Positions 25,082 to 33,583 of a DNA stretch of 64,000 nt are shown one piece after another. The stretch covers positions 5,345,001 through 5,409,000 of the forward strand of contig NZ_CP095481.1 of the NCBI RefSeq assembly GCF_023023025.1, in the 5' to 3' direction. The stretch comes from Amycolatopsis sp. WQ 127309. GTDB lineage: Bacteria; Actinomycetota; Actinomycetes; Mycobacteriales; Pseudonocardiaceae. Numbering within the stretch: position 1 is the first letter of the stretch; each line of letters begins with the position of its first letter. The notes beneath the pieces are model-generated. The model saw only the letters and a program-made list of their open reading frames with translations. It ran no database searches and had not been told where the DNA came from. Both the position numbers and the translations under genes were made by a program.

Positions 25082-26878
25082 CTACTTCTTGTACAGGGCC
25101 TCGATGTCGGTCGCGTAGTTCTTGGTCACCACGTTGCGCTTCAGCTTCAGGCTCGGCGTGATCTCGCCGCCCTGTTCGGTGAAGTCGGTGGCCAGCACGG
25201 CGAACTTCTTGATCGCCTCGGCCTTCGAGACCGTCTTGTTGGCCTCGTCGACCGCCGTCTGGATCTCCGCGAGGAGGTCCGCGTCGGTGGCCAGGTCCGC
25301 GACCGACGCGCCGGCGGGCTTGCCGTGCTGGGACTTCCAGGACGGGAAGTACTCCTCGTCCACCGTCACCAGCGCCGCGATGAACGGGCGCTGGTCGCCG
25401 ACCACCATCGCCTGGCTCACCAGCGGGGCCGCCTTGATGGTGTCCTCGAGGCCGGACGGGGCGACGTTCTTGCCGCCCGCCGTCACGATGATCTCCTTCT
25501 TGCGGCCGGTGATCTTGAGGAAGCCGTCGACGTCCAGCTCGCCGAGGTCGCCGGTGTGGAACCAGCCGTCGGTGAGCGACTCGGCCGTCGCCTGCGGGTT
25601 GTTGTAGTACGCCCGGAAGACGACGTCGCCCTTGAGCATGACCTCGCCGTCGTCGGCGATGCGGACCGACGTGCCGTTGACCGGCTTGCCGACCGTGCCG
25701 ACGCGGAACGCCGACTGCGTGTTGACGTTCGCCGCCGCCGACGTCTCGGTCAGGCCGTAGCCCTCGAACACCGGGACGCCGATGCCGCGGAAGAAGTGCG
25801 CCAGCCGCGCACCGAGCGGGGCCCCGCCCGACACCGCCGCCACGCAGCGGCCGCCGAGAGCCGCGCGCAGCTTGCCGTAGACGAGCTTGTCGAACACCAG
25901 GTGCTTGGCCTTCAGGCCGAGCCCGGCGCCGCCCTTGTCCTGCGCCTCGCTGTAGGCGACCGCGACGGCCTCGGCGGCGTCGAAGATCTTGCCCTTGCCG
26001 TCGCCGTGGGCCTTCTGCTTGGCCGAGTTGTAGACCTTCTCGAACACGCGCGGCACGGCGACCACGAACGTCGGCCGGAAGGTGCCCAGGTCGGGGACCA
26101 GGTTCTTGACGTCCGGGGTGTGCCCGAGGGTGACCCGGGCGGACAGCGCGGTGATGGCGATCGCGCGGGCCAGCACGTGCGCCAGCGGCAGGAAGACCAG
26201 CAGCGAGTTGCCCTGCTCCATCAGCTGCGGGAACGCCTCGATGTCGGCCCGGATCTCGGCCAGCAGGTTGCGGTGGGTCAGCTCGACGCCCTTGGGGCGG
26301 CCGGTGGTGCCCGAGGTGTAGACGATCGTGGCGAGCTCGTCGGCGACGACCTCGCGGCGGCGCTCGTGCAGCTCGTCGTCGGACAGCGTCGCGCCGAGCG
26401 CGGACAGCTCCTCGACGGCGGGGGAGTCGCCCTCGATCTGCCAGGTGTGGTTCAGCTCGGTGAGCCGGTCGCGGATCTCGTCGACGGCGCCGGCGTGGCC
26501 GTTCGTCTCGACGAACACACCCTTCGCGGCCGAGTCGGAGAGGATCCAGAACACCTGTTCGGGGGACGACGTGTCGTAGATCGGGACCGTCACCGCGCCG
26601 GCCGCCCAGATCGCGAAGTCGATCAGCGTCCACTCGTAGCGCGTCTTCGACATGATCGCGACGCGGTCGCCGCGGCCGATCCCGGCCTGGGCCATGCCCT
26701 TGGCGACGGCCAGTACCTCGCCGGCGAACTCCTTCGCGGTGACGTCCAGCCAGCTGCCGTCGACCTGGCGACGGAAGCTGACCACGTCGGAGAACCGCTC
26801 CGCGTTCGCCCAGACGACATCGGCCATGTTCTCGTCGTCGGCCACCGGCTTGCCGGCGGGAGCGCTGTATTCGCGCAC
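25082..26878 (-). CDS. fadD15: Long-chain fatty-acid-CoA ligase, FadD15-like
   Basis: A 598-residue AMP-forming acyl-CoA synthetase. The phosphate-binding loop YTSGTTGRPKGVELTHRN, the A5 motif FEGYGLTETSA, the TGD motif WFHTGDLGELD and the hinge GRKKEIIVTAGGKNV are all present, as is the C-terminal lysine region SLKLKRN. The GTG start at 26878 has GGAGG upstream. It is closest in layout to M. tuberculosis FadD15 (Rv2187), which likewise lies at the edge of the Rv2186c-Rv2178c block that follows here. It activates long-chain fatty acids with ATP and CoA at the membrane-cytoplasm interface. Confidence 0.9.
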   Translation of the reverse strand: MREYSAPAGKPVADDENMADVVWANAERFSDVVSFRRQVDGSWLDVTAKEFAGEVLAVAKGMAQAGIGRGDRVAIMSKTRYEWTLIDFAIWAAGAVTVPIYDTSSPEQVFWILSDSAAKGVFVETNGHAGAVDEIRDRLTELNHTWQIEGDSPAVEELSALGATLSDDELHERRREVVADELATIVYTSGTTGRPKGVELTHRNLLAEIRADIEAFPQLMEQGNSLLVFLPLAHVLARAIAITALSARVTLGHTPDVKNLVPDLGTFRPTFVVAVPRVFEKVYNSAKQKAHGDGKGKIFDAAEAVAVAYSEAQDKGGAGLGLKAKHLVFDKLVYGKLRAALGGRCVAAVSGGAPLGARLAHFFRGIGVPVFEGYGLTETSAAANVNTQSAFRVGTVGKPVNGTSVRIADDGEVMLKGDVVFRAYYNNPQATAESLTDGWFHTGDLGELDVDGFLKITGRKKEIIVTAGGKNVAPSGLEDTIKAAPLVSQAMVVGDQRPFIAALVTVDEEYFPSWKSQHGKPAGASVADLATDADLLAEIQTAVDEANKTVSKAEAIKKFAVLATDFTEQGGEITPSLKLKRNVVTKNYATDIEALYKK

Positions 26879-27010
26879 GTGGGACCTCCGTGTTCAACGC
26901 GTGCTGCGGCAGATGACACCGCTGTTACCCGCCAGTCAACTTAGCGTGAGGAGCACCTTAAGACCATGCTGATCGCCGTCGCACGGCGAGGGCGTGACAT
27001 TCTTCGCTCC

Positions 27011-27424
27011 GTGAACCAGGCGCCACCCGCTCTCGACGTCGTCGACGAGACGTTCCTCGTCGTCCCGCCCGCCACCGTGGCCGCGGTCTTCGCCGATCCG
27101 AGGTCCTGGACGCGCTACTGGCCGGACCTGGTCCTCGAGGTCTACACCGACCGGGGGGACAAGGGCCTGCGCTGGACCGTGCGTGGAGCGCTCGTCGGTA
27201 CCATGGAGGTCTGGCTCGAGCCGGTGCTCGACGGCACCCTGCTGCACTACTTCCTGCGGGCGACCCCCGCCGACGCGGCCGGGACGCCCCGGGCGCTGGC
27301 GCCGCGCGACCTGCGCCGGGAGTTCGACCGGCGGGCCCGTGCGGCGAAGGCGATCGCCCTCGGGCTCAAGGAGATCCTGGAGGACGGGCGCGAGCCCGGA
27401 GTTCCTCCGCGCGGTGACGAGTAA
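27011..27424 (+). CDS. SRPBCC (polyketide cyclase/START-like) family protein
   Basis: About 137 residues of a START-like fold: ETFLVVPPATVAAVFADPRSW at the N-terminus and a central sheet, RWTVRGALVGTMEVWLEP, with a C-terminal helix. The start is uncertain. GTG at 27011 is chosen because the 15 codons before it from the in-frame ATG at 26966 are rich in rare codons (CGA, ATT, CTT, GCA) and neither start has a clear ribosome site. M. tuberculosis has Rv2186c in this place next to fadD15, though I cannot confirm orthology. Ligand unknown. Confidence 0.75.
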   Translation: MNQAPPALDVVDETFLVVPPATVAAVFADPRSWTRYWPDLVLEVYTDRGDKGLRWTVRGALVGTMEVWLEPVLDGTLLHYFLRATPADAAGTPRALAPRDLRREFDRRARAAKAIALGLKEILEDGREPGVPPRGDE

Positions 27425-27435
27425 GGGGACCAGGG

Positions 27436-28230
27436 GTGCGGGTACACGTCGTCTCGGACGTGCACGGCAACGCGGACGCGCTGAAGCGGGCCGGGGACGG
27501 GGCCGACGCGCTGGTCGTGCTCGGTGACCTGCTCGACTTCGTCGACTACCGCGAGCACGAGAAGGGCATCATGGGCGCCCTCTTCGGCGCCGAGAAGGTC
27601 GGCGAGTTCGCCCGGCTGCGCCGCGAGGGCACCCGTGACGAAACCGTTGCCTACTCCCGGACGCTCTGGGCGAGCCTCGACGACCCGGGCGCGGCCGTCG
27701 ACGAGGCCATCCGCGAGCAGTACGCGACGCTGTTCGCGGCGATGACCGCGCCGACCTACGCCACCCCCGGCAACGTCGACACCCCGGCGTTGTGGCCCGA
27801 GTTCGCGGGCGAGGGCATCCGGGTGCTGGACGGCGAGGTCGCCGAGATCGGCGGCCTGCGGTTCGGGTTCGTCGGCGGCGCGCTGCTGCCCGACGGCGTC
27901 GTCCCGCGCCGCCGCAAGGGCGCCGCCTGGCGTCCCTACCTGCGGGATCGCGCGGACTACGAGGCCGGCGTCGCCGCGCTGACCGACGTCGACGTGCTCT
28001 GCACGCACGCCCCGCCGGCGCTGCCCGAGCTGACCTACGACGTCGTCGCGCGCCGCAGCGAGCTCGGCTCGGCGGCCCTGCTGGACCTCATCCGGGAACA
28101 GCGGCCGCGCTGGTCGGTGTTCGGGCACGTGCACCAGCCGCTGGCCGCCCGCGCCCGGGTCGGCCTGACCGAGTGCCGTAACGTGGGTCACTTCAAGGAG
28201 ACCGGGCAGCCCTACGTGCTGCGCTGGTGA
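27436..28230 (+). CDS. Calcineurin-like metallophosphoesterase
   Basis: A 264-residue phosphoesterase. Metal-binding motifs run in order: DVH near residue 8, GDLLD near 30, the GNVDTP motif near 114, CTHAPP near 192 and GHVHQP near 226. This is a complete calcineurin-like di-metal centre. GTG at 27436 follows AAGGGGA; the gene ends four bases into the preceding region of the next start. It sits between two SRPBCC genes in a conserved actinobacterial block. Substrate cannot be inferred. Confidence 0.87.
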   Translation: MRVHVVSDVHGNADALKRAGDGADALVVLGDLLDFVDYREHEKGIMGALFGAEKVGEFARLRREGTRDETVAYSRTLWASLDDPGAAVDEAIREQYATLFAAMTAPTYATPGNVDTPALWPEFAGEGIRVLDGEVAEIGGLRFGFVGGALLPDGVVPRRRKGAAWRPYLRDRADYEAGVAALTDVDVLCTHAPPALPELTYDVVARRSELGSAALLDLIREQRPRWSVFGHVHQPLAARARVGLTECRNVGHFKETGQPYVLRW

Positions 28231-28256
28231 CCGGCCGCGGCGGCTACGCTTCGTCC

Positions 28257-28691
28257 ATGGCCGAGCAGTCCACACAGTCCATCGAGGTCGACGCCGAGCC
28301 CAGCCGGGTGATGGCCGTGATCGCCGACTTCCCCGCCTACCCGGAATGGGCCAAGGCCGTCCGGCAGACCGAGGTCCTGGACACCGACGCCGGGGGCCGG
28401 GCCAAGCAGGTCAAGCTGACCCTCGACGCGGGCCCGATCAAGGACGTCTACACCCTCGAGTACGAGTGGGACGGCGACGGCCTCGGCGTCAGCTGGCACC
28501 TGGTCAAGGGCCAGATGCAGAAGGCGCAGAACGGCCGGTACGCGCTCGAGGACCTCGGCGGCCGCACCCGCGTGACGTACACGCTTTCGGTGGAACTGGC
28601 GCTGCCGATGATCGGGTTGCTCCGCCGCAAGGCCGAGAAGATGGTCATGGACACCGCGCTCAAGGAGCTCAAGAAGCGGGCCGAGGGGTAA
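28257..28691 (+). CDS. SRPBCC family protein, Rv2185c-like
   Basis: A 144-residue START-like protein: SIEVDAEPSRVMAVIADFP, then AYPEWAKAVRQTEVL, a central beta sheet and the C-terminal helix MVMDTALKELKKRAEG. Strongly reminiscent of M. tuberculosis Rv2185c (TB16.3), which also precedes the ArsA-like ATPase. ATG at 28257 lies six bases after TACGCT (28245-28250) and has no ribosome site, so leaderless translation is likely. It probably binds a hydrophobic ligand; none is known to me. Confidence 0.85.
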   Translation: MAEQSTQSIEVDAEPSRVMAVIADFPAYPEWAKAVRQTEVLDTDAGGRAKQVKLTLDAGPIKDVYTLEYEWDGDGLGVSWHLVKGQMQKAQNGRYALEDLGGRTRVTYTLSVELALPMIGLLRRKAEKMVMDTALKELKKRAEG

Positions 28692-28695
28692 CCAC

Positions 28696-29829
28696 GTGCG
28701 GATCCTGCTGTTCACCGGCAAGGGGGGTGTCGGGAAGACCACGCTGGCCGCGGCCACCGGCGCCGCGCTGGCCGGCCGCGGCAGGAAGACCCTCGTCGCG
28801 TCCACGGACCCGGCGCACTCGCTCGGCGACGCCTTCGGCCACACCCTCGGCGCCGAACCGTCCGAAGTGGACGCACTCCTTTCGGCCGTCCAGATCGATT
28901 CGCGGACGCTCGTCGACACCACCTGGCACCAGCTGCGGGCCGAGCTGCAGACGACGTTGTCCGGCGCCGGGTTCGACACCCTCGACGCCGAAGAGCTGAC
29001 CGTGCTCCCGGGCGTCGACGAGCTGCTCGCGCTGAGCGAGGTCCGGCGGCTGGCCGAGCACGGCCCGTGGGACACCATCGTCGTCGACTGCGGCCCGACG
29101 GCCGAGACGCTGCGGCTGCTGGCGCTGCCCGAAGCCGTTTCCGGCTACCTGAGCAGGGTGTTCGGCCGCCGCGGCCGGGTCACCGACTCCGTGCGCCGCC
29201 TCGGCGCGCACCTCGAAGGCCTGCGCGCGCTGCTCACCGAGCCGTCGGTGACCACCGTCCGCCTCGTCCTGACGCCTGAACGGGTCGTCGTCGCCGAAGC
29301 GCGACGCACGCTCAGCTCGCTCGCGCTGCGCGGCATCGCCGTCGACGGCCTGATCGCCAACCGGCTGATGCCCGCGCCCGGGATCTGGCGCGGCGGCGCC
29401 GCGTCGTGGCTGCGCACCCGCCGCACCCAGCAGGACACCGTGCTGGCCGAGCTGACCGCGGCCGGGTTCACGCGGGTCGCCCGCGTCGAGCACCGGGCCG
29501 TCGAACCGGTCGGGCTGCCCGCGCTGCTGGGGATCGCCGACGAGCTCTACGGCGACCGCGACCCGCTGGCCGGCGACGGCACCCCGGTCACCCCGCTGCT
29601 GCGGGTCCGGCCCGCGCCCGGGGGCTACACGCTGCGCGTCGCGATCCCGCTGGGGCGGGACGCCGAAGTGGACCTCGCTCGCGTCGACGACGACCTGGCG
29701 ATCACCGTGGACGGCTTCCGCAGGCTCATCGCCCTGCCGGAGTCGCTGCAGCCGTGCCGGATCACCGGCGCGGAATCCGACGCCGACGGCCTGCTCGTGA
29801 GCCTGGCCGGGAACCGGGGCCGCGGGTGA
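28696..29829 (+). CDS. ArsA/GET3-family ATPase, Rv2184c-like
   Basis: A 377-residue P-loop ATPase. The deviant Walker A GKGGVGKTT is at residues 8-16, followed by the Switch I STDPAHSLGDAFG and the Switch II DCGPTAETLRLL. These are signatures of the ArsA/Get3 (SIMIBI) class. A single ATPase half is present, as in Get3, with an extra C-terminal alpha-crystallin-like part (LRVAIPLGRDAEVDLARVDD). No arsenite efflux gene is nearby, so arsenic resistance is unlikely. It starts five bases after the SRPBCC gene and overlaps the next gene by four bases, the same order as Rv2185c-Rv2184c-Rv2183c. Confidence 0.87.
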   Translation: MRILLFTGKGGVGKTTLAAATGAALAGRGRKTLVASTDPAHSLGDAFGHTLGAEPSEVDALLSAVQIDSRTLVDTTWHQLRAELQTTLSGAGFDTLDAEELTVLPGVDELLALSEVRRLAEHGPWDTIVVDCGPTAETLRLLALPEAVSGYLSRVFGRRGRVTDSVRRLGAHLEGLRALLTEPSVTTVRLVLTPERVVVAEARRTLSSLALRGIAVDGLIANRLMPAPGIWRGGAASWLRTRRTQQDTVLAELTAAGFTRVARVEHRAVEPVGLPALLGIADELYGDRDPLAGDGTPVTPLLRVRPAPGGYTLRVAIPLGRDAEVDLARVDDDLAITVDGFRRLIALPESLQPCRITGAESDADGLLVSLAGNRGRG

Positions 29830-30242
29830 GCGAAGAAGAGGTCACCGACGGGGTGCGCCTGGCCGAGGAGCTCCGGCTGCTCGTCGAGATGGTCGTCGAG
29901 AAGGCCGCGCCGTGGCTCGAAGGCGTGGTCGCGGCCGGGCACGGCGACCCTGACCAGGCGAAACCCGAGGCCTCGGCGTGCGGGTGGTGCCCGCTGTGTG
30001 CGATCGTCGCCGTGGTGCGGGGTGAGCGGCCGGAGTTCGCTGCGCGGCTGCTGGAACAGCTGGCCCAGCTCGTGGCGTTGCTCCGAGCGGTGCTCGCGGA
30101 TCGCTGGGAGCCGGATGAGGGCGTCCACATGCCCGGGTTCCGGCCCGCACCGCGACCACCGGCGGGTGCGACGGCGTCGGCGAGGGTGCAGCACATCACC
30201 GTCCGCAGACGGGACGAGTGGCGGCCGGATCGGGAGAGCTGA
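29826..30242 (+). CDS. Conserved actinobacterial protein, Rv2183c-like
   Basis: A 138-residue soluble protein. An acidic helical N-terminus (SEEEVTDGVRLAEELRLLVE) leads to the cysteine cluster CGWCPLC near residue 53, a possible zinc or redox site, then another helical region and a Pro/Arg-rich tail. GTG at 29826 overlaps the ATPase stop. Its fixed place after the ArsA-like gene suggests the two work together. Function unknown. Confidence 0.8.
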   Translation: MSEEEVTDGVRLAEELRLLVEMVVEKAAPWLEGVVAAGHGDPDQAKPEASACGWCPLCAIVAVVRGERPEFAARLLEQLAQLVALLRAVLADRWEPDEGVHMPGFRPAPRPPAGATASARVQHITVRRRDEWRPDRES

Positions 30243-31196
30243 GTGCGGACGATAGGGGTGGACGTCGGCGGGACGAGCATCCGGGCCGGTGTGGTGGACG
30301 AGCGCGGCTCGCTGCTCGACACGGCCCGGGTCTCGACGCCGACGGAGGAAGGCGCCCTCGAGGACGCCATCGCGGGCGTGATCGAGGACCTGCGCAACCG
30401 GCACGAGGTGGCGGCGGTCGGCCTGGCCGTCGCGGGCTTCGTCGCGCGCGACCGCCGGTCGGTGATGTTCGCGCCGCACCTGGCGTGGCGCGGCGCGCCG
30501 GTCGCCGACCGGATCGAGAAGCGCGTCGGCCTGCCGGTGCTGCTGGAGCACGACGTCAACTCGGCGATCGTGGGCGAGCACCGGTTCGGCGCGGCCCGCG
30601 GTGCCCAGATAGCGGCGCTGGTGGCGCTCGGCACCGGGATCGGCGCCGGCCTGCTGCTGGACGGCAAGCTCTACCGCGGCGCGTACGGCGTCGCCCCGGA
30701 GCTGGGTCACCTGACGGTGGTCCGCGGCGGGCGGGCGTGCCCGTGCGGCAAGTACGGCTGCTGGGAGCGCTACTGCAGCGGAACGGCCCTCGCCGCGACG
30801 GCGGTGGAGCTGCTCGCGCGGCACCCGGGCCGCTCCACGGTGCTGGCCCCGCAGGTCGCGGGCGACCCGGGCTCGGTCACGGGCCGCAGAGTCGCGGGCG
30901 CGGCCCGCGACGGCGACCCGATCGCCCAGCTGGCCATGGCGGAGCTGGCCAAGTGGCTGGGCGAGGGCCTGGCGCTGGTGGCGGACGTCTTCGACCCGGA
31001 GATCATCGTGATCGGCGGCGGAGTGTCGGAGTCGGCCCCGCTGTTCCTGGACGAGGCCCGCGAGCACTACGCAGGCGCGATCACGGGCGCGAGACACCGC
31101 CCGCTGGCGCGGATCCGCACAGCCCACCTGGGCGACGACACGGCGATCGTCGGCGCGGCGGCCCTGGCGGTGGAGGCGGCCAAAACCCCGGTCTGA
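30243..31196 (+). CDS. glk: ROK-family glucokinase
   Basis: A 317-residue ROK sugar kinase. The phosphate loop DVGGTSIRAGVVD is at the N-terminus, the catalytic aspartate Asp104 is in LEHDVN, and the ROK zinc site is complete: His156 with Cys166, Cys168, Cys173 and Cys178 in CPCGKYGCWERYC. The layout matches S. coelicolor GlkA (SCO2126), which lies in an equivalent block. It phosphorylates glucose with ATP in the cytoplasm and would feed the glucose released by the beta-glucosidase encoded upstream into glycolysis. The start directly abuts the previous stop. Confidence 0.9.
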   Translation: MRTIGVDVGGTSIRAGVVDERGSLLDTARVSTPTEEGALEDAIAGVIEDLRNRHEVAAVGLAVAGFVARDRRSVMFAPHLAWRGAPVADRIEKRVGLPVLLEHDVNSAIVGEHRFGAARGAQIAALVALGTGIGAGLLLDGKLYRGAYGVAPELGHLTVVRGGRACPCGKYGCWERYCSGTALAATAVELLARHPGRSTVLAPQVAGDPGSVTGRRVAGAARDGDPIAQLAMAELAKWLGEGLALVADVFDPEIIVIGGGVSESAPLFLDEAREHYAGAITGARHRPLARIRTAHLGDDTAIVGAAALAVEAAKTPV

Positions 31197-31197
31197 C

Positions 31198-31537
31198 CGT
31201 GTCGCCCGGCCGCAACCCGGGTACCCGACACACATGCCGGGGGACTGGTGGATCGGGCTGGGCGGCGCACTGCTGGCGGTGGCCGGATTCTTTCTGCCGA
31301 AGAGGTGGCGGAACCGGTGGACGACCCCGGTCGTGGGCGTTGTGCAACTGGCCGGCTGGGTACTGGCGTCGCAGTTCCTGATCAAGCCGTGGGTGCCCGG
31401 TCCCGTGGTGGGTGCCATCCTGCTCGGCGTCATCGCGGTGGCCATCGTGGCGACCGCGATCATCGGCGGTCGCGCAGGCCGTCGGCGGCCGGCGGCTCCG
31501 AAGGACCGGTCCGCCGAAGAGTGATCGTGTCGCCCGG
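31198..31537 (+). repeat. 12 bp direct repeat placed after two successive stop codons
   Basis: CGTGTCGCCCGG occurs at 31198-31209 and 31526-31537, each time two bases... precisely one base after a TGA stop (of glk and of the small membrane-protein gene). The first copy also forms an inverted repeat with CGACAC at 31226-31231. The copies flank the small gene, which could reflect duplication of a terminator element. Confidence 0.45.
31234..31524 (+). CDS. Small membrane protein (hypothetical)
   Basis: A 96-residue protein with three hydrophobic spans (about residues 6-20, 31-46 and 55-76), a basic loop KRWRNRW between the first two, and a charged C-terminal tail ending in KDRSAEE. ATG at 31234 has little ribosome-site match. 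It lies between glk and the Nudix gene in the same direction. No family recognised. Confidence 0.72.
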   Translation: MPGDWWIGLGGALLAVAGFFLPKRWRNRWTTPVVGVVQLAGWVLASQFLIKPWVPGPVVGAILLGVIAVAIVATAIIGGRAGRRRPAAPKDRSAEE

Positions 31538-31592
31538 ACGGCTCTGAGTCCGTTCCGTGGACTCCGTCGGAGAGTGTGCCAAGGTGGGTGGG

Positions 31593-32444
31593 GTGAGCCT
31601 GCCGTCCGCGAGTGTGTTCGTCCGGTGTTCCTGCGGGCGGCTGCACTGGGGGCGGTACGGAGCCGCCGGGTTGCTGCTCTTCGATCCGGCTCGTGGGGTG
31701 CTCCTGCAGCGCCGGGCCTGGTGGGTGCACAACGGCAGCACCTGGGCCTTGCCCGGCGGGGCGATCGAGGCGGGGGAGACCGCCGTCGGCGCCGCGGCGC
31801 GGGAGGCCTTCGAAGAGGCGGCGATCCCCGCCGACGCGTTCCGGGCGCTTTCCGCCTCCGTGGTGGACCATGGCGACTGGAGCTACACGACCGTTCTCGC
31901 GCTGGCCGGCGACATCGACGCCAAGGTCGCGAACCCCGAAAGTGCGGAGGTGCGCTGGGTGGACCCCGACGACGTCCCGGGTTTCCGGCTGCACCGCGAC
32001 TTCGCGGCGGCCTGGCCGGCGCTGCGACCGCGGGTCGGGCAGGAGCTGGTGCTGGTCGTCGATGCGGCCAACGTCGTCGGCTCGCGGCCGGACGGCTGGT
32101 GGCGCGACCGCCACGGCGCCACCGAGCGCCTGCGCGACCAGCTCACCCGGCTCGCCGAAACCGGCCTCGAAGACCCCGGCGATCCCGCGCTGACCTGGTG
32201 GCCGCGGGTGATCCTGGTGGTCGAGGGCAAGGCCGGTGGGGTGCAGCCGGCGAAGGGCGTCGAGGTCGTGCCGGCCGACACCGACGGCGACACGAAGATC
32301 GTCGAGGTCGCCGGGCAGCACCGCGACGCGAAGGTCCTCGTCGCGACGGCCGACCGCGAGCTGCGCGGCCGCGTCGAAGCGCTCGGCGCGTCCTCGCTGG
32401 GTCCCGGCACGCTCCGGACCCAGCTGGACCGGCTCAATCCTTGA
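31593..32444 (+). CDS. Nudix hydrolase fused to a NYN/PIN-like ribonuclease domain
   Basis: A 283-residue two-domain protein. Residues about 20-150 are a Nudix domain with the box GGAIEAGETAVGAAAREAFEEAA (given as its parts: GGAIEAGE, then REAFEEA), preceded by a short CSCGRLHWG motif. Residues about 160-283 look like a NYN/YacP-type PIN nuclease: LVVDAANVVGS, then WWRDRHGATERLRDQL, ADTDGDTKIVE and VLVATADRELRGRV, with aspartates in the usual places. GTG at 31593 is chosen because AAGGTGGG precedes it; GTG at 31557 is in frame but has no such site. A cap- or nucleotide-processing role on RNA is a reasonable guess. It overlaps the convergent next gene by 11 bp. Confidence 0.85.
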   Translation: MSLPSASVFVRCSCGRLHWGRYGAAGLLLFDPARGVLLQRRAWWVHNGSTWALPGGAIEAGETAVGAAAREAFEEAAIPADAFRALSASVVDHGDWSYTTVLALAGDIDAKVANPESAEVRWVDPDDVPGFRLHRDFAAAWPALRPRVGQELVLVVDAANVVGSRPDGWWRDRHGATERLRDQLTRLAETGLEDPGDPALTWWPRVILVVEGKAGGVQPAKGVEVVPADTDGDTKIVEVAGQHRDAKVLVATADRELRGRVEALGASSLGPGTLRTQLDRLNP

Positions 32445-33573
32445 GGATCCCGTCGCGCATCTCCGCGACCAGCGACGCGACGACGGCCTTGAGGCTGCCC
32501 TTGTGCCGCGTCGCGACCGCCCGCTGCCGCTGGTAGCTCGGCCCGTACTCCAGGATCGTCTCGACGTCGCGCAGCTCGGCCTCGCAGCCCAGCCGCCGCG
32601 CCACCGGCTGCAGCCGGTCCAGCAGGTCGGCGACGTCGTCGGTGACCAGCCGCTCGCGCCCGGCCGCGTCCAGGATGACGATCGCGTCGGTGCCGTAGCG
32701 CGCCGCGCGCCACTTGTTCTCCTGGACGTGCCACGGCGGCAGCGACGGCAGGATCTCGCCGTCGTCGAGGCGCTCGCTGAAGTCGTCGACCAGGCACTGG
32801 GTCAGCGCCGCGATCGCGCCGACCTCCTCCAGCGTCGGCAGCCCGTCGCAGACCCGCATCTCGATCGTGCCCAGCTGGGGTGACGGCCGGATGTCCCAGC
32901 GGATCTCCGAGAAGCTGTCGATCACGCCGGTGGTGAACATGTCGTCGACGTAGTTCTCGAGCTCGGCCCACTTCCGGAACTGGAACGGCAGCCCGGCCGT
33001 CGGCAGCTGCTGGAAGATCAGCGCGCGGTTCGACGCGTACCCGGTGTCCTCGGCGCCCCAGTACGGCGACGACGCCGACAGCGCCTGCAGGTGCGGCGCG
33101 TAGTTGAGCAGCGCGTCGAGCACCGGCAGGACCTTCTCGCGGTGGTCGAGCCCGACGTGGATGTGGACGCCGTAGATCAGCATCTGCCGGCCCCACCACT
33201 GGGTGCGGTCGATCAGCTTGGCGTAACGCGCCTTGTCGGTGACCTTCTGCTGGTACCAGTTCGAGAACGGGTGCGTGCCGGCCGAGAACATCTCGACGCC
33301 GAGCGGGTCGGCGACGCCGTGCACGACGTCGAGGGACTCGTTGAGGTCCGCCTTGATCTCGCCGATCGTCTCGCAGACGCCGGTGATGATCTCGATCGTG
33401 TTGAGCAGCAGCTCCTGCTTGATCTTCGGGTGCTCGGCCGCGCCGTCCGGGCGCACGGCGTCGAGGATCCGCTCGGCGGTCGAGGACAGGTCGCCGCTGC
33501 GCCGGTCCACCAGGCCCAGCTCCCACTCCACGCCGACGGTGGAGCGCCGCGAAGGCGTGAATTCGATGGTCAT
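32434..33573 (-). CDS. Carboxylate-amine ligase, GCS2/YbdK family (glutamate-cysteine ligase-like)
   Basis: A 379-residue ATP-grasp-like ligase of the YbdK group. Motifs include GVEWELGLVD at the N-terminus, IKQELLLNTIEI, GVHIHVGLDHREK and the IEMRVCDGLPTLEE region; these hold the metal- and substrate-binding residues. M. tuberculosis Rv0433 is of this type. Actinobacteria make mycothiol rather than glutathione, so a true glutathione role is doubtful, although weak glutamate-cysteine ligase activity is known for E. coli YbdK. ATG at 33573; the 3' end overlaps the convergent Nudix gene. Confidence 0.87.
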   Translation of the reverse strand: MTIEFTPSRRSTVGVEWELGLVDRRSGDLSSTAERILDAVRPDGAAEHPKIKQELLLNTIEIITGVCETIGEIKADLNESLDVVHGVADPLGVEMFSAGTHPFSNWYQQKVTDKARYAKLIDRTQWWGRQMLIYGVHIHVGLDHREKVLPVLDALLNYAPHLQALSASSPYWGAEDTGYASNRALIFQQLPTAGLPFQFRKWAELENYVDDMFTTGVIDSFSEIRWDIRPSPQLGTIEMRVCDGLPTLEEVGAIAALTQCLVDDFSERLDDGEILPSLPPWHVQENKWRAARYGTDAIVILDAAGRERLVTDDVADLLDRLQPVARRLGCEAELRDVETILEYGPSYQRQRAVATRHKGSLKAVVASLVAEMRDGILKD

Positions 33574-33583
33574 CGACGTCCGG

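Noticed and set aside
28696..29829. Arsenite efflux ATPase
   Set aside because: No arsB, arsC or arsR partner beside it; the ArsR-family gene at 41367 lacks metal-binding cysteines and is far away.
32434..33573. True glutathione-synthesis gene gshA
   Set aside because: The protein belongs to the YbdK branch and no gshB is near; actinobacteria of this kind use mycothiol.
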